Shown here piece by piece: positions 9,826 through 18,375 of a DNA stretch of 64,000 nt (position 1 is the first letter of the stretch; each line of letters opens with the position of its first letter). Both the position numbers and the translations under genes were made by a program. The stretch is from Sphingosinicella ginsenosidimutans (GTDB lineage: Bacteria; Pseudomonadota; Alphaproteobacteria; Sphingomonadales; Sphingomonadaceae). The notes beneath the pieces were generated by a model, which saw only the letters and a program-made list of their open reading frames with translations, did not search any database and had not been told where the DNA came from. The DNA is taken from the NCBI RefSeq assembly GCF_007995055.1, contig NZ_VOQQ01000001.1:1905001-1969000 (forward strand), given 5' to 3'.

Positions 9826-11154
9826 ATGGCCCGCTACGAATTCAAGCTCCCCGACATCGGTGAAGGCATCGCCGAGGCCGAGATCGTCGCCTGGCACGTC
9901 GCGGTCGGCGATACGGTGGCCGAGGATCAGCAGCTCGCCGACATGATGACCGACAAGGCGACGGTCGAGATGGAAAGCCCGGTCGCCGGCAAGGTCGTCG
10001 AGATCGCCGGGCAGGTGGGCGACATGGTGCCGATCGGATCGGTCCTCGTCGTGCTTGAAACGGAAGGGGAGGCGGCCGCGACGGAGGTGCCGGAGCTCAA
10101 GGCGACCGAGACCCAGGAGCCGGTCGCCGACGGGCTCGTGCCGGAACCGGAAGTGCCCGAAGCGGCAACCGCCGTTCCGCCCGCGCCGAAAACAGGCTCG
10201 TTCGTCCCGAGCGAAGTCGAGGGGCGCCCCTCGGACTCCGTGCAGCGCGCCTCGACTTCGCTCGGCACGAGCGATGGGGGGGACAAGGTTCACAAGTCCG
10301 ATGTCCAGGCCTCCCCCGCGGTGCGGCAGCGCGCCCGCGATCTCGGCATCGATCTCGCGCGGGTCAGATATGCCGGCGATCGCATCCGCCATGCCGATCT
10401 CGACGCCTATCTGCTCTACAATGGCGGCGGCGTCGCGCACGGGCCGGCGGCGAAGCGGGCGGACGAGGACGTGAAGGTCGTCGGCCTCCGGCGCAAGATC
10501 GCCGAGAATATGCAGGAGGCGAAGCGCCGCATCCCGCATTTCACCCTGGTCGAGGAATATGACGTCACCGCGCTCGAGGAAACGCGCGCGATGATGAACC
10601 GCGATCGCGGCGACAATCCCAAGCTCACCATGCTGCCCTTCCTCATCACCGCCCTGTGTCGCGCGCTGCCCGATTTCCCGCAGATCAACGCGCGCTACGA
10701 TGACGAGGCGAACGTCATCCACCGCTCCGGCGCCGTCCACATGGGCATGGCGACGCAGACCGATAACGGCCTGTCGGTGGCGGTGATCCGCAACGCCGAG
10801 GGCCGCGACGTCTGGAGCCTCGCCGGTGAAATCCTGCGCCTCGCCGAGGCGACCCGCACCGGCAAGGCGACGCGCGACGAGCTGCAGGGATCGACGATCA
10901 CCATCTCCAGCCTCGGCCCGTGGGGCGGCATCGCCTCCACCCCTGTCATCAACCGGCCGGAGGTCGCGATCCTTGCGGTCAACAAGGTCCGCGAGACGCC
11001 GGTCGTCGTCGATGGCGCGCTCGAGGTCCGCAAGATGATGAACCTCTCCATCTCCTGCGATCACCGGGTCGTCGACGGCTGGGATGCGGCCTTGTTCATG
11101 CAGGCGCTGAAGGGCCTGATCGAAAATCCGCTGCGCCTGCTGTCGATGCGCTGA
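9826..11154 (+). CDS. bkdB: dihydrolipoamide acyltransferase E2 of the branched-chain complex
   Basis: A 442-residue E2 core. Order: lipoyl domain at 1-80 with the lipoylated Lys at about 44 (MTDKATVEM); a linker about 80-160; peripheral subunit-binding domain at about 160-200 (ASPAVRQRARDLGIDLARV); catalytic domain to the end with the acyltransferase motif DHRVVDG near residue 411. The linker carries an in-frame palindromic element (residues about 126-148, FVPSEVEGR...STSLGT). E3 (lipoamide dehydrogenase) is not encoded nearby. The start at MARYEFKLPDIG gives the normal N-terminus. Confidence 0.92.
   Translation: MARYEFKLPDIGEGIAEAEIVAWHVAVGDTVAEDQQLADMMTDKATVEMESPVAGKVVEIAGQVGDMVPIGSVLVVLETEGEAAATEVPELKATETQEPVADGLVPEPEVPEAATAVPPAPKTGSFVPSEVEGRPSDSVQRASTSLGTSDGGDKVHKSDVQASPAVRQRARDLGIDLARVRYAGDRIRHADLDAYLLYNGGGVAHGPAAKRADEDVKVVGLRRKIAENMQEAKRRIPHFTLVEEYDVTALEETRAMMNRDRGDNPKLTMLPFLITALCRALPDFPQINARYDDEANVIHRSGAVHMGMATQTDNGLSVAVIRNAEGRDVWSLAGEILRLAEATRTGKATRDELQGSTITISSLGPWGGIASTPVINRPEVAILAVNKVRETPVVVDGALEVRKMMNLSISCDHRVVDGWDAALFMQALKGLIENPLRLLSMR
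10202..10270 (+). repeat. palindromic element inside the bkdB coding region
   Basis: Two 21-bp arms (10202-10222 and 10250-10270) are inverted repeats of each other with one mismatch (20/21), separated by 27 bp. The core is CGAGCGAAGTCGAGG. The element is in frame and adds the peptide FVPSEVEGR...STSLGT to the E2 inter-domain linker. Read on the other strand it gives an almost identical peptide, as expected of a palindrome. Peptides of this kind are a familiar sign of a dispersed palindromic repeat in sphingomonad genomes. Confidence 0.8.
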
Positions 11155-11215
11155 GCGGGCCGGGCGCGCCCGCCGTCCCCTATGCCGGCGCGCCGAACGG
11201 GGCTAAGGCAAGGCC

Positions 11216-13537
11216 ATGCTGAAGAAGACCGAGGGCGCCGATATCGCGGCGCTGAAGCTGATCGACGATCGCCTGCGCTGGCTGTCGGCGTGGACCATCC
11301 ACAACGCCAATCATGTCCGCGAGAATGTCGACGGGCTGAAGGTCGGCGGGCACCAGGCCTCCTGCGCGTCGATGACCGCGATCATGGCGGCGCTCTATTT
11401 CCACGCGCTCGGGCCGAACGACAAGGTCGCGGTGAAGCCCCATGCCGGGCCGGTGCTCCACGCCATCCACTATCTGCTCGGGTCGCAGACCCGCGAGGCG
11501 ATGGAGGCGTTTCGCGGCTTCGGCGGGATGCAGAGCTATCCGAGCCGGACGAAGGATCGGATCCCCGTCGATTTCTCGACCGGCTCGGTCGGGCTCGGCG
11601 TCGCGATCACCGCCTTCGCAAGCCTCGTCCAGGATTATTGCGTCGCCCACGGCCTGATGCAGCCGGCCGATACCGGGCGGATGGTCGCGCTGATGGGCGA
11701 TGCCGAGCTTGACGAGGGCAATATCTACGAATGCCTGATCGAGGCGGCCAAGCACGATATCCGCAATTGCTGGTGGATCGTCGACTATAACCGCCAGAGC
11801 CTCGACGCGACGACGGCCGACCGGATGTTCAGCCGCTTCGACGAGATTTTCGCGAGCTGCGGCTGGCGGGTCGTGACGCTGAAATATGGCAAGGCGCAGG
11901 AGGCCGCCTTCCGCGAGAAGGGCGGCGCGGCGCTGAAGCGCTGGATCGACGAGACGAGCAACGCCGATTATGCGGTACTGACCTATCTCGGCGGGCCGGC
12001 CTGGCGGGCGCGGCTCGAAAAGGATCTCGGCAAGGTGGTGAGGCCGATCCTCGACGCGCGCGACGACGATGCGCTCGCCGCGCTGATGACCAATCTCGGC
12101 GGCCATTGCCTGGAAACGCTGACCGACGCGTTCGATGCGGCGCAGGACGACGTGCCGACTTTGTTCATCGCCTATACGATCAAGGGCTTCGGCCTCCCCT
12201 TCGCCGGCCACAAGGACAATCATGCCGGGCTGATGAACCCCGGCCAGATCGCCGCGCTTCGCGATGCCATGGGGATTGCCGAGGGCGAGGAATGGGCGCC
12301 CTGGGCGGGGCTCGGCGGCAACAGCGCGGAGGCGGCGCGGGCGCTCGCCGATCGGGCGCGGATCGCCCGCGAGAAAGCGGCGCGGGCCTGGCATGTCGCC
12401 GAGGTGCCGGCGATCGCGGTGCCGAGCGGTGACGAGCAATCGACCCAGGCCGCGTTCGGCCGCATCCTGCTCGATCTCGCCAAGGCCGGCGGCGCGCTCG
12501 CCGACCGGATCGTGACGACCTCGCCCGACGTCACCGTATCGACCAATCTCGGCGCGTTCGTGAACCAGAGAGGTTTGTTTCGCAGACAGGAACTCGCCGA
12601 TCTGTTTGCCGCCGCGAAGATACCCTCGGCCCAGAAATGGAGCGGCGGCACCGCCGGGCAGCATATCGAGCTCGGCATCGCGGAGAACAATCTGTTCCTC
12701 ATGCTGGCGGCGCTCGGCCTCGCGGGCGACCTCTTCGGCGCGCGGCTCTTCCCGATCGGCACGGTCTATGATCCGTTCATCGCCCGCGGCCTCGATGCGC
12801 TGAATTATGCCTGTTACCAGGACGCGCGCTTCCTCCTCGTCGCGACGCCGTCGGGCGTGACGCTCGGGCCGGAGGGGGGCGCCCACCAGTCGATCAATCC
12901 GCCGCTCATCGCGATGGGCCAGCCCGGGCTCAGGCATTACGAGCCGGCTTATGCGGACGAGCTGGCGCTGTTCATGGAGGAGGCGTTCCGGCTGATCCAG
13001 GACCCGGCGGGCGAGAGCGTGTACCTGCGCCTCACGACGCGCAGCATCCGGCAGATCACGCGCGCGGACGATGGCTGGAAGGCCGGCGCGCTGGCCGGCG
13101 GCTACTGGCTGCGCGAGCCGGCGCCGGGCGCCGAGGCGGCGCTGGTTTATAGCGGCGCGCTGGCCCCCGAGGCGCTGGCGGCATGGGAGGCGCTCAGGGA
13201 CGACATACCGGGCCTCGGCCTCCTCGCGGTGACCTCGCCGACGCTGCTCCATCGCGGCTGGAGCGAGCGCCGCTCGGGGCGCTGGGCCGGCCGGGAGGCG
13301 ACGCCGAGCCATGTCGAGACCCTGCTCGCGCCGCTGTCGCGCGAGGCGGGGCTCGTCACCCTGATCGACGGGTCGCCGGCGGCGCTCTCCTGGCTCGGCG
13401 GGGTTCGGGGCCACAGGGTCAGCCCGCTCGGCGTCGATCGCTTCGGCCAGACCGGAAGCCTGCCCGATCTCTACCGCGCCTACCGGCTCGACGTCGACGC
13501 GCTGGTCGAGGCGGCGGCGGAGCTGTTCCTCGATTGA
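11216..13537 (+). CDS. transketolase-family protein, AceE-like homodimeric 2-oxoacid dehydrogenase E1
   Basis: A 773-residue single-chain ThDP enzyme. The N-terminal third has KVGGHQASCASMTAIMAALY and the ThDP motif GDAELDEGN...WWIVDYNRQSLD at about residues 161-195, which resembles the AceE pattern (GDGEMDEPE...NLQRLDGPV) more than classical transketolase. The middle holds a pyrimidine-binding domain (GTAGQHIELGIAENNLFLML), and the C-terminus (FGQTGSLPDLYRAYRLDVDA) matches the AceE end. It is about 110 residues shorter than AceE. It follows bkdB after 61 bp. Substrate is uncertain: pyruvate or another 2-oxo acid or sugar. Confidence 0.75.
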   Translation: MLKKTEGADIAALKLIDDRLRWLSAWTIHNANHVRENVDGLKVGGHQASCASMTAIMAALYFHALGPNDKVAVKPHAGPVLHAIHYLLGSQTREAMEAFRGFGGMQSYPSRTKDRIPVDFSTGSVGLGVAITAFASLVQDYCVAHGLMQPADTGRMVALMGDAELDEGNIYECLIEAAKHDIRNCWWIVDYNRQSLDATTADRMFSRFDEIFASCGWRVVTLKYGKAQEAAFREKGGAALKRWIDETSNADYAVLTYLGGPAWRARLEKDLGKVVRPILDARDDDALAALMTNLGGHCLETLTDAFDAAQDDVPTLFIAYTIKGFGLPFAGHKDNHAGLMNPGQIAALRDAMGIAEGEEWAPWAGLGGNSAEAARALADRARIAREKAARAWHVAEVPAIAVPSGDEQSTQAAFGRILLDLAKAGGALADRIVTTSPDVTVSTNLGAFVNQRGLFRRQELADLFAAAKIPSAQKWSGGTAGQHIELGIAENNLFLMLAALGLAGDLFGARLFPIGTVYDPFIARGLDALNYACYQDARFLLVATPSGVTLGPEGGAHQSINPPLIAMGQPGLRHYEPAYADELALFMEEAFRLIQDPAGESVYLRLTTRSIRQITRADDGWKAGALAGGYWLREPAPGAEAALVYSGALAPEALAAWEALRDDIPGLGLLAVTSPTLLHRGWSERRSGRWAGREATPSHVETLLAPLSREAGLVTLIDGSPAALSWLGGVRGHRVSPLGVDRFGQTGSLPDLYRAYRLDVDALVEAAAELFLD

Positions 13538-13544
13538 GCCCGGT

Positions 13545-13564
13545 CCTCCCCGACTGTGGGGAGG
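13545..13564. terminator. hairpin between convergent genes
   Basis: A 7-bp perfect stem (CCTCCCC / GGGGAGG) with a 6-nt loop sits in the 28-bp gap between the transketolase-like gene and the penicillin-binding protein gene, which converge. No U-tract. Likely shared terminator; same sequence type as at 1341. Confidence 0.5.
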
Positions 13565-13565
13565 A

Positions 13566-15512
13566 TCAGTTGGTCGGCGGCCTCTGGGTCGCGCCGCCCG
13601 GCTGCGGCGCGGGGCCGACCGGGATCGGCGCGGCATTGTCGGGCACCTGCGGGGCCGGCGCCTGCGGCTCGGGCGGCGGGGCCTGGACGTTGGCCGGCGC
13701 GCTGCTCGTCCGGTCGGTCTGCGACAGCGGCACCGCCGGCGCGCGGGCGGGGCGGATGCCGAGCGCATCGACCATGAAGGCCCGCCAGATCCGCGCCGGC
13801 AGCCCGCCGCCGGTCGTGCCCGGCAGCGGCGTGTTGTCGTCATTGCCGACCCATATGCCGACGACGAGATCGCCGGCGAAGCCGACGAACCAGGCGTCGC
13901 GATAATCGGATGTCGTGCCGGTCTTGCCGAAGGTCGGGATGGAAAGGCGGGCGGCGCGACCCGTGCCCCGCTGCGTCACCGCGTACATCACGTCGCGAAG
14001 CATCGGGAAATAATGGCCGCGATGCAGCGGCTCGGCGCCCCAGCCGAGCCAGCCGGGCGACGGCTCGGTGAGGCCATGGGCGCGGATCGGGTAACGGCCC
14101 GATGCGATGCCGGCATAAGCGGCGGTAAGCTCGATCAGGCTGACCCCGTTCGTGCCGAGCGCAAGGCTCGGATCGGCGCGCAGCGGGCTGGTGATGCCGA
14201 GATCGCGCGCGGCGCGGATGACGTTTCGCCGTCCGACCCGCTCCTGGGTCTGCACCGCGACCGAATTGCTCGATTCGGCGAAGGCGTCGCGAAGCAGCTC
14301 CCGCCCGCGATAGCTGTTGCCGTAATTGGCCGGCTCCCAGTTGCCGAGCCGGATCGGCACGTCGTTCACCGGCGTGTTGGGCGTCATCCCGGCGCGGAAG
14401 GCGGCGAGATAGACGAACGGCTTGAAGGCCGATCCCGGCTGGCGGCGCGCCTGGGTGGCGCGGTTGAAGGCGCTTTGCGAATAATCGCGGCCGCCGACCA
14501 TCGCGACCACCCGCCCGTCGAGCCGCATCGCGACCAGGGCCGCCTGCGCGCCGCCCAGATTGGCGCGGCGGATCGCGCGCACCGCATAACGCTGCATGTC
14601 GCCTTCCAGCGTCGTGTGGATCTGGCGCTCGCCATAGGCCTCGTCCTCCAGCGCGCCGGTCTGCGGCAGCACCCAATCGGCGAAATAGGTGCCGGTCGGC
14701 ACATCGCCGTCGGGCGCGCGGCGGACGCGGGCGAGGGTGGTGTTCCGCGCCTTTGCCTCGCTGATATAGCCGACCTCGGCCATCATCCGCAGAACCCGGC
14801 GGGAGCGCTGCTGCGCCCCCTCCAGATTGCCGGTCGGGGCGAGCCGCGACGGCGCGTTGACGACCCCGGCGAGCATCGCCGCCTGGGCGAGCGTCAGGCG
14901 CTCTGGATCGGTGTTGAAATAATGATGGGCGGCGGCGCGCAGGCCATAGACGTTGTCGCCGAAATAGGCGTTGGAGAGATAGCGATCGAGAATCTCCTCC
15001 TTCGTCAGCCAGGCCTCGAGCCACAGGGTGATCAGCGCCTCCTGCGCCTTGCGGCCGAACGTCCGGTCGGGGCTGAGGAAGCTGGTGCGCGCGAGCTGCT
15101 GGGTCAGCGTCGATCCGCCCTCGCGGACCCGGCCGAGCCGCAGGTTGCGGAGCATCGCCCGGGCGATGCCCCAGGGATCGATGCCGATATGGTGGAAGAA
15201 GCGGCGGTCCTCGATCGAGATGAAGGCCTGGCCGACATAAGGCGGCAGATCGGCGACGTGGACCGGCGCCTCGATGATCGCGCCGCGCCGCGCGATCGGC
15301 TCGCCCTCGGCCGAAAGCAGCGTGATGCTCGGCGCCGCGATCGGCTGGAGCGAGCGCGACAGCGGCGTGGTGAAGGCGAGCCACGCGATGAGCAGCACGA
15401 GGATCAGCGCGCCGAGCTTCAGGGCGCGCTTCACGACGCGCGCGCGCCAGGGCGTGGGCGGTGGCGGCAGGGCCGCCGCTGGCGGCGCGGAGGCGTTGCG
15501 CCTCAGCAGCAT
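13566..15512 (-). CDS. class A penicillin-binding protein (PBP1A type)
   Basis: A 648-residue bifunctional peptidoglycan glycosyltransferase/transpeptidase anchored in the inner membrane by a helix at about 32-50 (LGALILVLLIAWLAF). The glycosyltransferase domain has the catalytic Glu in SIEDRRFFHHIGID (about 98) and GGSTLTQQLAR. The transpeptidase domain has SAFK (about 360), SSN and KTGTT (about 528). The C-terminal 60 residues are Pro/Ala/Gln-rich and probably unstructured. No PBP1C-specific domain is seen. The ATG overlaps the stop of the upstream oxidoreductase gene by 10 bp, so they are coupled. Confidence 0.9.
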   Translation of the reverse strand: MLLRRNASAPPAAALPPPPTPWRARVVKRALKLGALILVLLIAWLAFTTPLSRSLQPIAAPSITLLSAEGEPIARRGAIIEAPVHVADLPPYVGQAFISIEDRRFFHHIGIDPWGIARAMLRNLRLGRVREGGSTLTQQLARTSFLSPDRTFGRKAQEALITLWLEAWLTKEEILDRYLSNAYFGDNVYGLRAAAHHYFNTDPERLTLAQAAMLAGVVNAPSRLAPTGNLEGAQQRSRRVLRMMAEVGYISEAKARNTTLARVRRAPDGDVPTGTYFADWVLPQTGALEDEAYGERQIHTTLEGDMQRYAVRAIRRANLGGAQAALVAMRLDGRVVAMVGGRDYSQSAFNRATQARRQPGSAFKPFVYLAAFRAGMTPNTPVNDVPIRLGNWEPANYGNSYRGRELLRDAFAESSNSVAVQTQERVGRRNVIRAARDLGITSPLRADPSLALGTNGVSLIELTAAYAGIASGRYPIRAHGLTEPSPGWLGWGAEPLHRGHYFPMLRDVMYAVTQRGTGRAARLSIPTFGKTGTTSDYRDAWFVGFAGDLVVGIWVGNDDNTPLPGTTGGGLPARIWRAFMVDALGIRPARAPAVPLSQTDRTSSAPANVQAPPPEPQAPAPQVPDNAAPIPVGPAPQPGGATQRPPTN

Positions 15513-16633
15513 GCGGGGGCGCGCAGCCGCTCGGGCCCGATCGTCGCGGCGGTGACGCCAAGCTGGGCGAGCCCGTCCGGCCACGGAGTGCCGGCGATCA
15601 GCGATTCGACCGCCGCCGCCATGGCCGGGGCGGTCTGAAGCCCATAGCCGCCCTGTCCCGCCAGCCAGAAGAAGCCCGGCGCGTCGGCGGCGAAGCCGGC
15701 GGTCGGCACGCGGTCGCCGGTGAAGGTGCGAAGGCCGGCCCAGCGATGCGCGATCCGGGTGACGGCGACGGTCGTATAATGTTCGAGCCGGTCGGCCGCG
15801 AGCGCGATGTCATAATCCTCCGGCGCGGCGTCGCACGGATCGTCTTCCACCTCGTCGACCGGCGAGACGAGCAGCCGCCCCGCCTCCGGCAACATGTAGA
15901 AATCGCCGGCGACGCTGTGGACGAAGGGCCAGCCCGCGATCTCGGCCCCGGCGGGCGGATCGACGACGATGATCGTCCGGCGGCGCGGCGCGAGGCCGAT
16001 CGGATCGACGCCGGCCATCGCCGCGATCCGGTCCGCCCAGGCGCCGGCGGCGTTGACCAGGACCGGCGCCTCATGCGTCTCCCCGGTTTCGTCGCGCACC
16101 CGCCAGCCGCCTCCCGTCGCCTCGATCGAGGCGACGCGCCGGCCGGGGAGGACGCTGCCGCCCTTCGCGCGCATGTCCCGCGCGACGCGCTGGAGCAGGG
16201 CATCGGCGTCGAGCTTGAGGCCGGTCGGATCGTGGAGGCCGGCGATGGCGCCGCCCGCGCCCGTCCGCAGCGCCGGGCACAGTCGCGCGATCGCGGCGGC
16301 ATCCACCGGCTCGATCGAATCGCTGAACTCGGACATCGCGGCGCCGAGCGCATCGAGCCGCGGCCGCGACTCCTCGTCCGCGAAATAGAGCGAGGACGCG
16401 GTCCTGGCGAGCGCCGGATCGTCCTGGAAAAAGGCGCGGCTCCACGCCGTCATCGCGCGCACCGCCTCGCCCCCGATTCCGTAATGGCTGAACGCGACGC
16501 TTCGCCCCGAACTGTGATATCCGGTGGCGTCCTCCGCCTCCAGGACCAGCACCCGGCCGTGCGCCGCGAGGCGCGCCGCCGCCGACAGACCGGCGATCCC
16601 GCCGCCGATGATCAGGAAATCCGCGTCGCTCAT
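15503..16633 (-). CDS. FAD-dependent oxidoreductase, DAO family
   Basis: A 376-residue protein with an N-terminal FAD-binding motif (FLIIGGGIAGLSAAARLAAHG) and the DAO fold typical of D-amino acid oxidase and glycine oxidase-like enzymes. The conserved C-terminal region reads HRWAGLRTFTGDRVPTAG and FFWLAGQGGYGLQTAPAM, matching the family's flavin-contacting end. The last residue pair is CC. It probably oxidises an amino or hydroxy acid, but the substrate is not visible. The gene lies between wecB and the penicillin-binding protein gene on the same strand. Confidence 0.88.
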   Translation of the reverse strand: MSDADFLIIGGGIAGLSAAARLAAHGRVLVLEAEDATGYHSSGRSVAFSHYGIGGEAVRAMTAWSRAFFQDDPALARTASSLYFADEESRPRLDALGAAMSEFSDSIEPVDAAAIARLCPALRTGAGGAIAGLHDPTGLKLDADALLQRVARDMRAKGGSVLPGRRVASIEATGGGWRVRDETGETHEAPVLVNAAGAWADRIAAMAGVDPIGLAPRRRTIIVVDPPAGAEIAGWPFVHSVAGDFYMLPEAGRLLVSPVDEVEDDPCDAAPEDYDIALAADRLEHYTTVAVTRIAHRWAGLRTFTGDRVPTAGFAADAPGFFWLAGQGGYGLQTAPAMAAAVESLIAGTPWPDGLAQLGVTAATIGPERLRAPACC

Positions 16634-16675
16634 GGCGAGCGTGTCTAGCCGATCATCGGCCTGCGGGGAAAGGGA

Positions 16676-17830
16676 TCAGCCGATGGTCCGCAAAGGCTCG
16701 CGCCCCGCCGGTGCCGGCGCGAAAGCGGCGACGTCGCGTCCCATCAGCCCGTCGACGATCCGCCGGGCCGCCCCGCCGTCGCCATAGATGTCGGCGGGGC
16801 GCGGCGCAGCCGGGGCGTCGAGCAGCTGCGTCGCCGCCGTCGCGATGCGTTCCGGATCGGTGCCGACCAGGGTGGCGAGGCCGGCGGCGATGCCCTCCGG
16901 TCGTTCGGTCGTGTCGCGAAGCACGAGGACCGGGCGGCCGAGCGCCGCCGCTTCCTCCTGCACCCCGCCCGAATCGGTGAGGATGAGGTCCGCGCGCGTC
17001 ATGGCGTGGACGAAGGCGGCCAGATCGAGCGGCGCGACCAGGCGGACGTTGGGCGCGCGGCGCAGCGCTTCCCCGGCCGCGGCTGTCAGCGCCGGATTGG
17101 GATGGAGCGGCCAGACGATCTCGACATCGTCGCGCTTCGCCAGCGCCGCCACCGCCTCGCAGATCGCGAGGAACGGCGCGCCGAGGCTCTCGCGGCGATG
17201 CGCGGTCACCAGCACCAGCCGGCGGCCCGGCGGGATCGCCAGGGCGGCTTCGGCCTCGGCGCGGAGCGCGGGATCGGCGGCCAGCCGGTCGCGAACCATG
17301 AAGAGCGCGTCGATGCCGCTATTGCCGGTCACGAAGACGCGGCCGTTCAGCCGCTCGGCGGCGAGCTGCGCCTTCGCGAGCGGAGTCGGCGCGAAGTGGA
17401 GATCGGCCATCAGCGCGATGGCGCGGCGGTTCATCTCCTCCGGAAAGGGCGCGCGCGCCGCATAGGTGCGAAGCCCCGCCTCGACATGGGCGACGGGGAT
17501 CGATCGGTGGAAGGCAGCGGTCGCGGCGGCGAGCGCGGTGGTGGTGTCGCCCTGGACGATCACCCGATCCGGCCGGGCCTTGACCAGCACCTCGTCGATC
17601 GCCGCGATCGCGCGGCCGAGCAGGCGCCCGATCGGCTGGCCCGGCTCCATCAGGTCGAGATCGAAATCCGGCGCCAGGCCAAAGAAGGACAGCGGCCCGG
17701 CGATCAAGTCGCGGTGCTGGCCGGTCAGGCAGAGCAATGGCTTCACCTGCGGTTCGCGGGCGAGCGCCGCGACCACGGGGGCGAGCTTCACCGCCTCCGG
17801 CCGCGTCCCGGCGATCGCCAGCATCCGCAT
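16676..17830 (-). CDS. wecB: UDP-N-acetylglucosamine 2-epimerase (non-hydrolysing)
   Basis: A 384-residue enzyme that interconverts UDP-GlcNAc and UDP-ManNAc for surface polysaccharide synthesis. Family motifs are clear: GTRPEAVKLAPVVAAL at the N-terminus, QGDTTTALAAA, HVEAGLRTYAARAPFPEEMN, TAHRRESLGAPF and DSGGVQEEAAALGRPVLVLR followed by TERPEG. The ATG at 17830 follows a G-rich ribosome site; Met3 (17824) is an alternative. It is the first clear enzyme gene of a leftward run with the oxidoreductase and penicillin-binding protein. No other polysaccharide genes are nearby. Confidence 0.92.
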   Translation of the reverse strand: MRMLAIAGTRPEAVKLAPVVAALAREPQVKPLLCLTGQHRDLIAGPLSFFGLAPDFDLDLMEPGQPIGRLLGRAIAAIDEVLVKARPDRVIVQGDTTTALAAATAAFHRSIPVAHVEAGLRTYAARAPFPEEMNRRAIALMADLHFAPTPLAKAQLAAERLNGRVFVTGNSGIDALFMVRDRLAADPALRAEAEAALAIPPGRRLVLVTAHRRESLGAPFLAICEAVAALAKRDDVEIVWPLHPNPALTAAAGEALRRAPNVRLVAPLDLAAFVHAMTRADLILTDSGGVQEEAAALGRPVLVLRDTTERPEGIAAGLATLVGTDPERIATAATQLLDAPAAPRPADIYGDGGAARRIVDGLMGRDVAAFAPAPAGREPLRTIG

Positions 17831-17899
17831 TGCGCGCACCCCCCAGCCCCGCGGAGAGTTAAGCACAGCCCGGTGATCCTGCAAAGCCGGCGCCCGCGC

Positions 17900-18250
17900 T
17901 CAGCGCGCCGTGCGGCGGGCGTCGTCGCGGCCCGCGATATAGGCGGCGCAGCTCGCGCGCAGCGAGGCGCTTTCGCCCGCCGACAGCGCATAGGCGCTGG
18001 CGAGGCCGGCGATGAACGAGGCCGGATCGCGCTGGTTGCCGGCGGCGCGGCAGATCGTCGTCACCTGCGCGAAATCGAGCGATCCGGCGCTGGCGCGGCG
18101 GACCTGGGTTTGCGGCGACCGCGCGGCCCGGGCCGGCGCGGCGCGATGCGGCTGCAACTGCTCGGCGCGGGCCTGAAGCTCGAGCGTGCGGCGATCGATT
18201 TGCGGCAGCGCCGGCTTGGCGGCCAGCATGGCGGCGAGAAGAATGACCAT
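17900..18250 (-). CDS. secreted hypothetical protein, 116 aa
   Basis: It starts with a short hydrophobic signal-like segment (MVILLAAMLAAKPALP) and then a basic, Gln-rich stretch. Two or three Cys residues in the C-terminal half (TICRAAG; ASCAAYIAG) could pair in the periplasm. Not recognised. The ribosome site is GGGGG 7 bases before the ATG. Its own promoter region is bounded by the left attachment site of the integrated element at 18304-18320. Confidence 0.6.
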   Translation of the reverse strand: MVILLAAMLAAKPALPQIDRRTLELQARAEQLQPHRAAPARAARSPQTQVRRASAGSLDFAQVTTICRAAGNQRDPASFIAGLASAYALSAGESASLRASCAAYIAGRDDARRTAR

Positions 18251-18285
18251 ATATGCCCCCGGTAAAGGTTCCCGATGGCCTCGTA

Positions 18286-18314
18286 GTTATACGGTAATCG
18301 GTAAAGAAGGCGTT
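18286..18314 (-). promoter_or_regulatory. possible promoter of the secreted hypothetical gene
   Basis: On the minus strand TATAAC (18291-18286) could serve as -10 and TTAACG (about 18316-18311) as a -35-like element with a long 19-bp spacer. The -35 side overlaps the 17-bp attachment site. The match to sigma-70 consensus is partial. Confidence 0.3.
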
Positions 18315-18320
18315 AACCAT
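18304..18320 (+). repeat. attL, left copy of 17-bp direct repeat
   Basis: AAGAAGGCGTTAACCAT is identical to the copy at 22607-22623; flanking bases differ on both sides (A/G before, A/G after). It lies 55 bp from the integrase stop codon, in the promoter region of the secreted hypothetical gene. Confidence 0.8.
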
Positions 18321-18375
18321 ACCGCCAGCTTTTCTGCCATTCTCGCGGGCGGTTTTCCAAAGGTTTGCCAGTACC

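Noticed and set aside
11180-13843. An 887-codon open frame on the minus strand
   Set aside because: Antisense to the AceE-like gene, which has clear ThDP motifs. No credible start or domain.
18300-18330. tRNA gene at the attachment site
   Set aside because: Phage elements often use tRNA ends, but no cloverleaf could be built around either 17-bp repeat.
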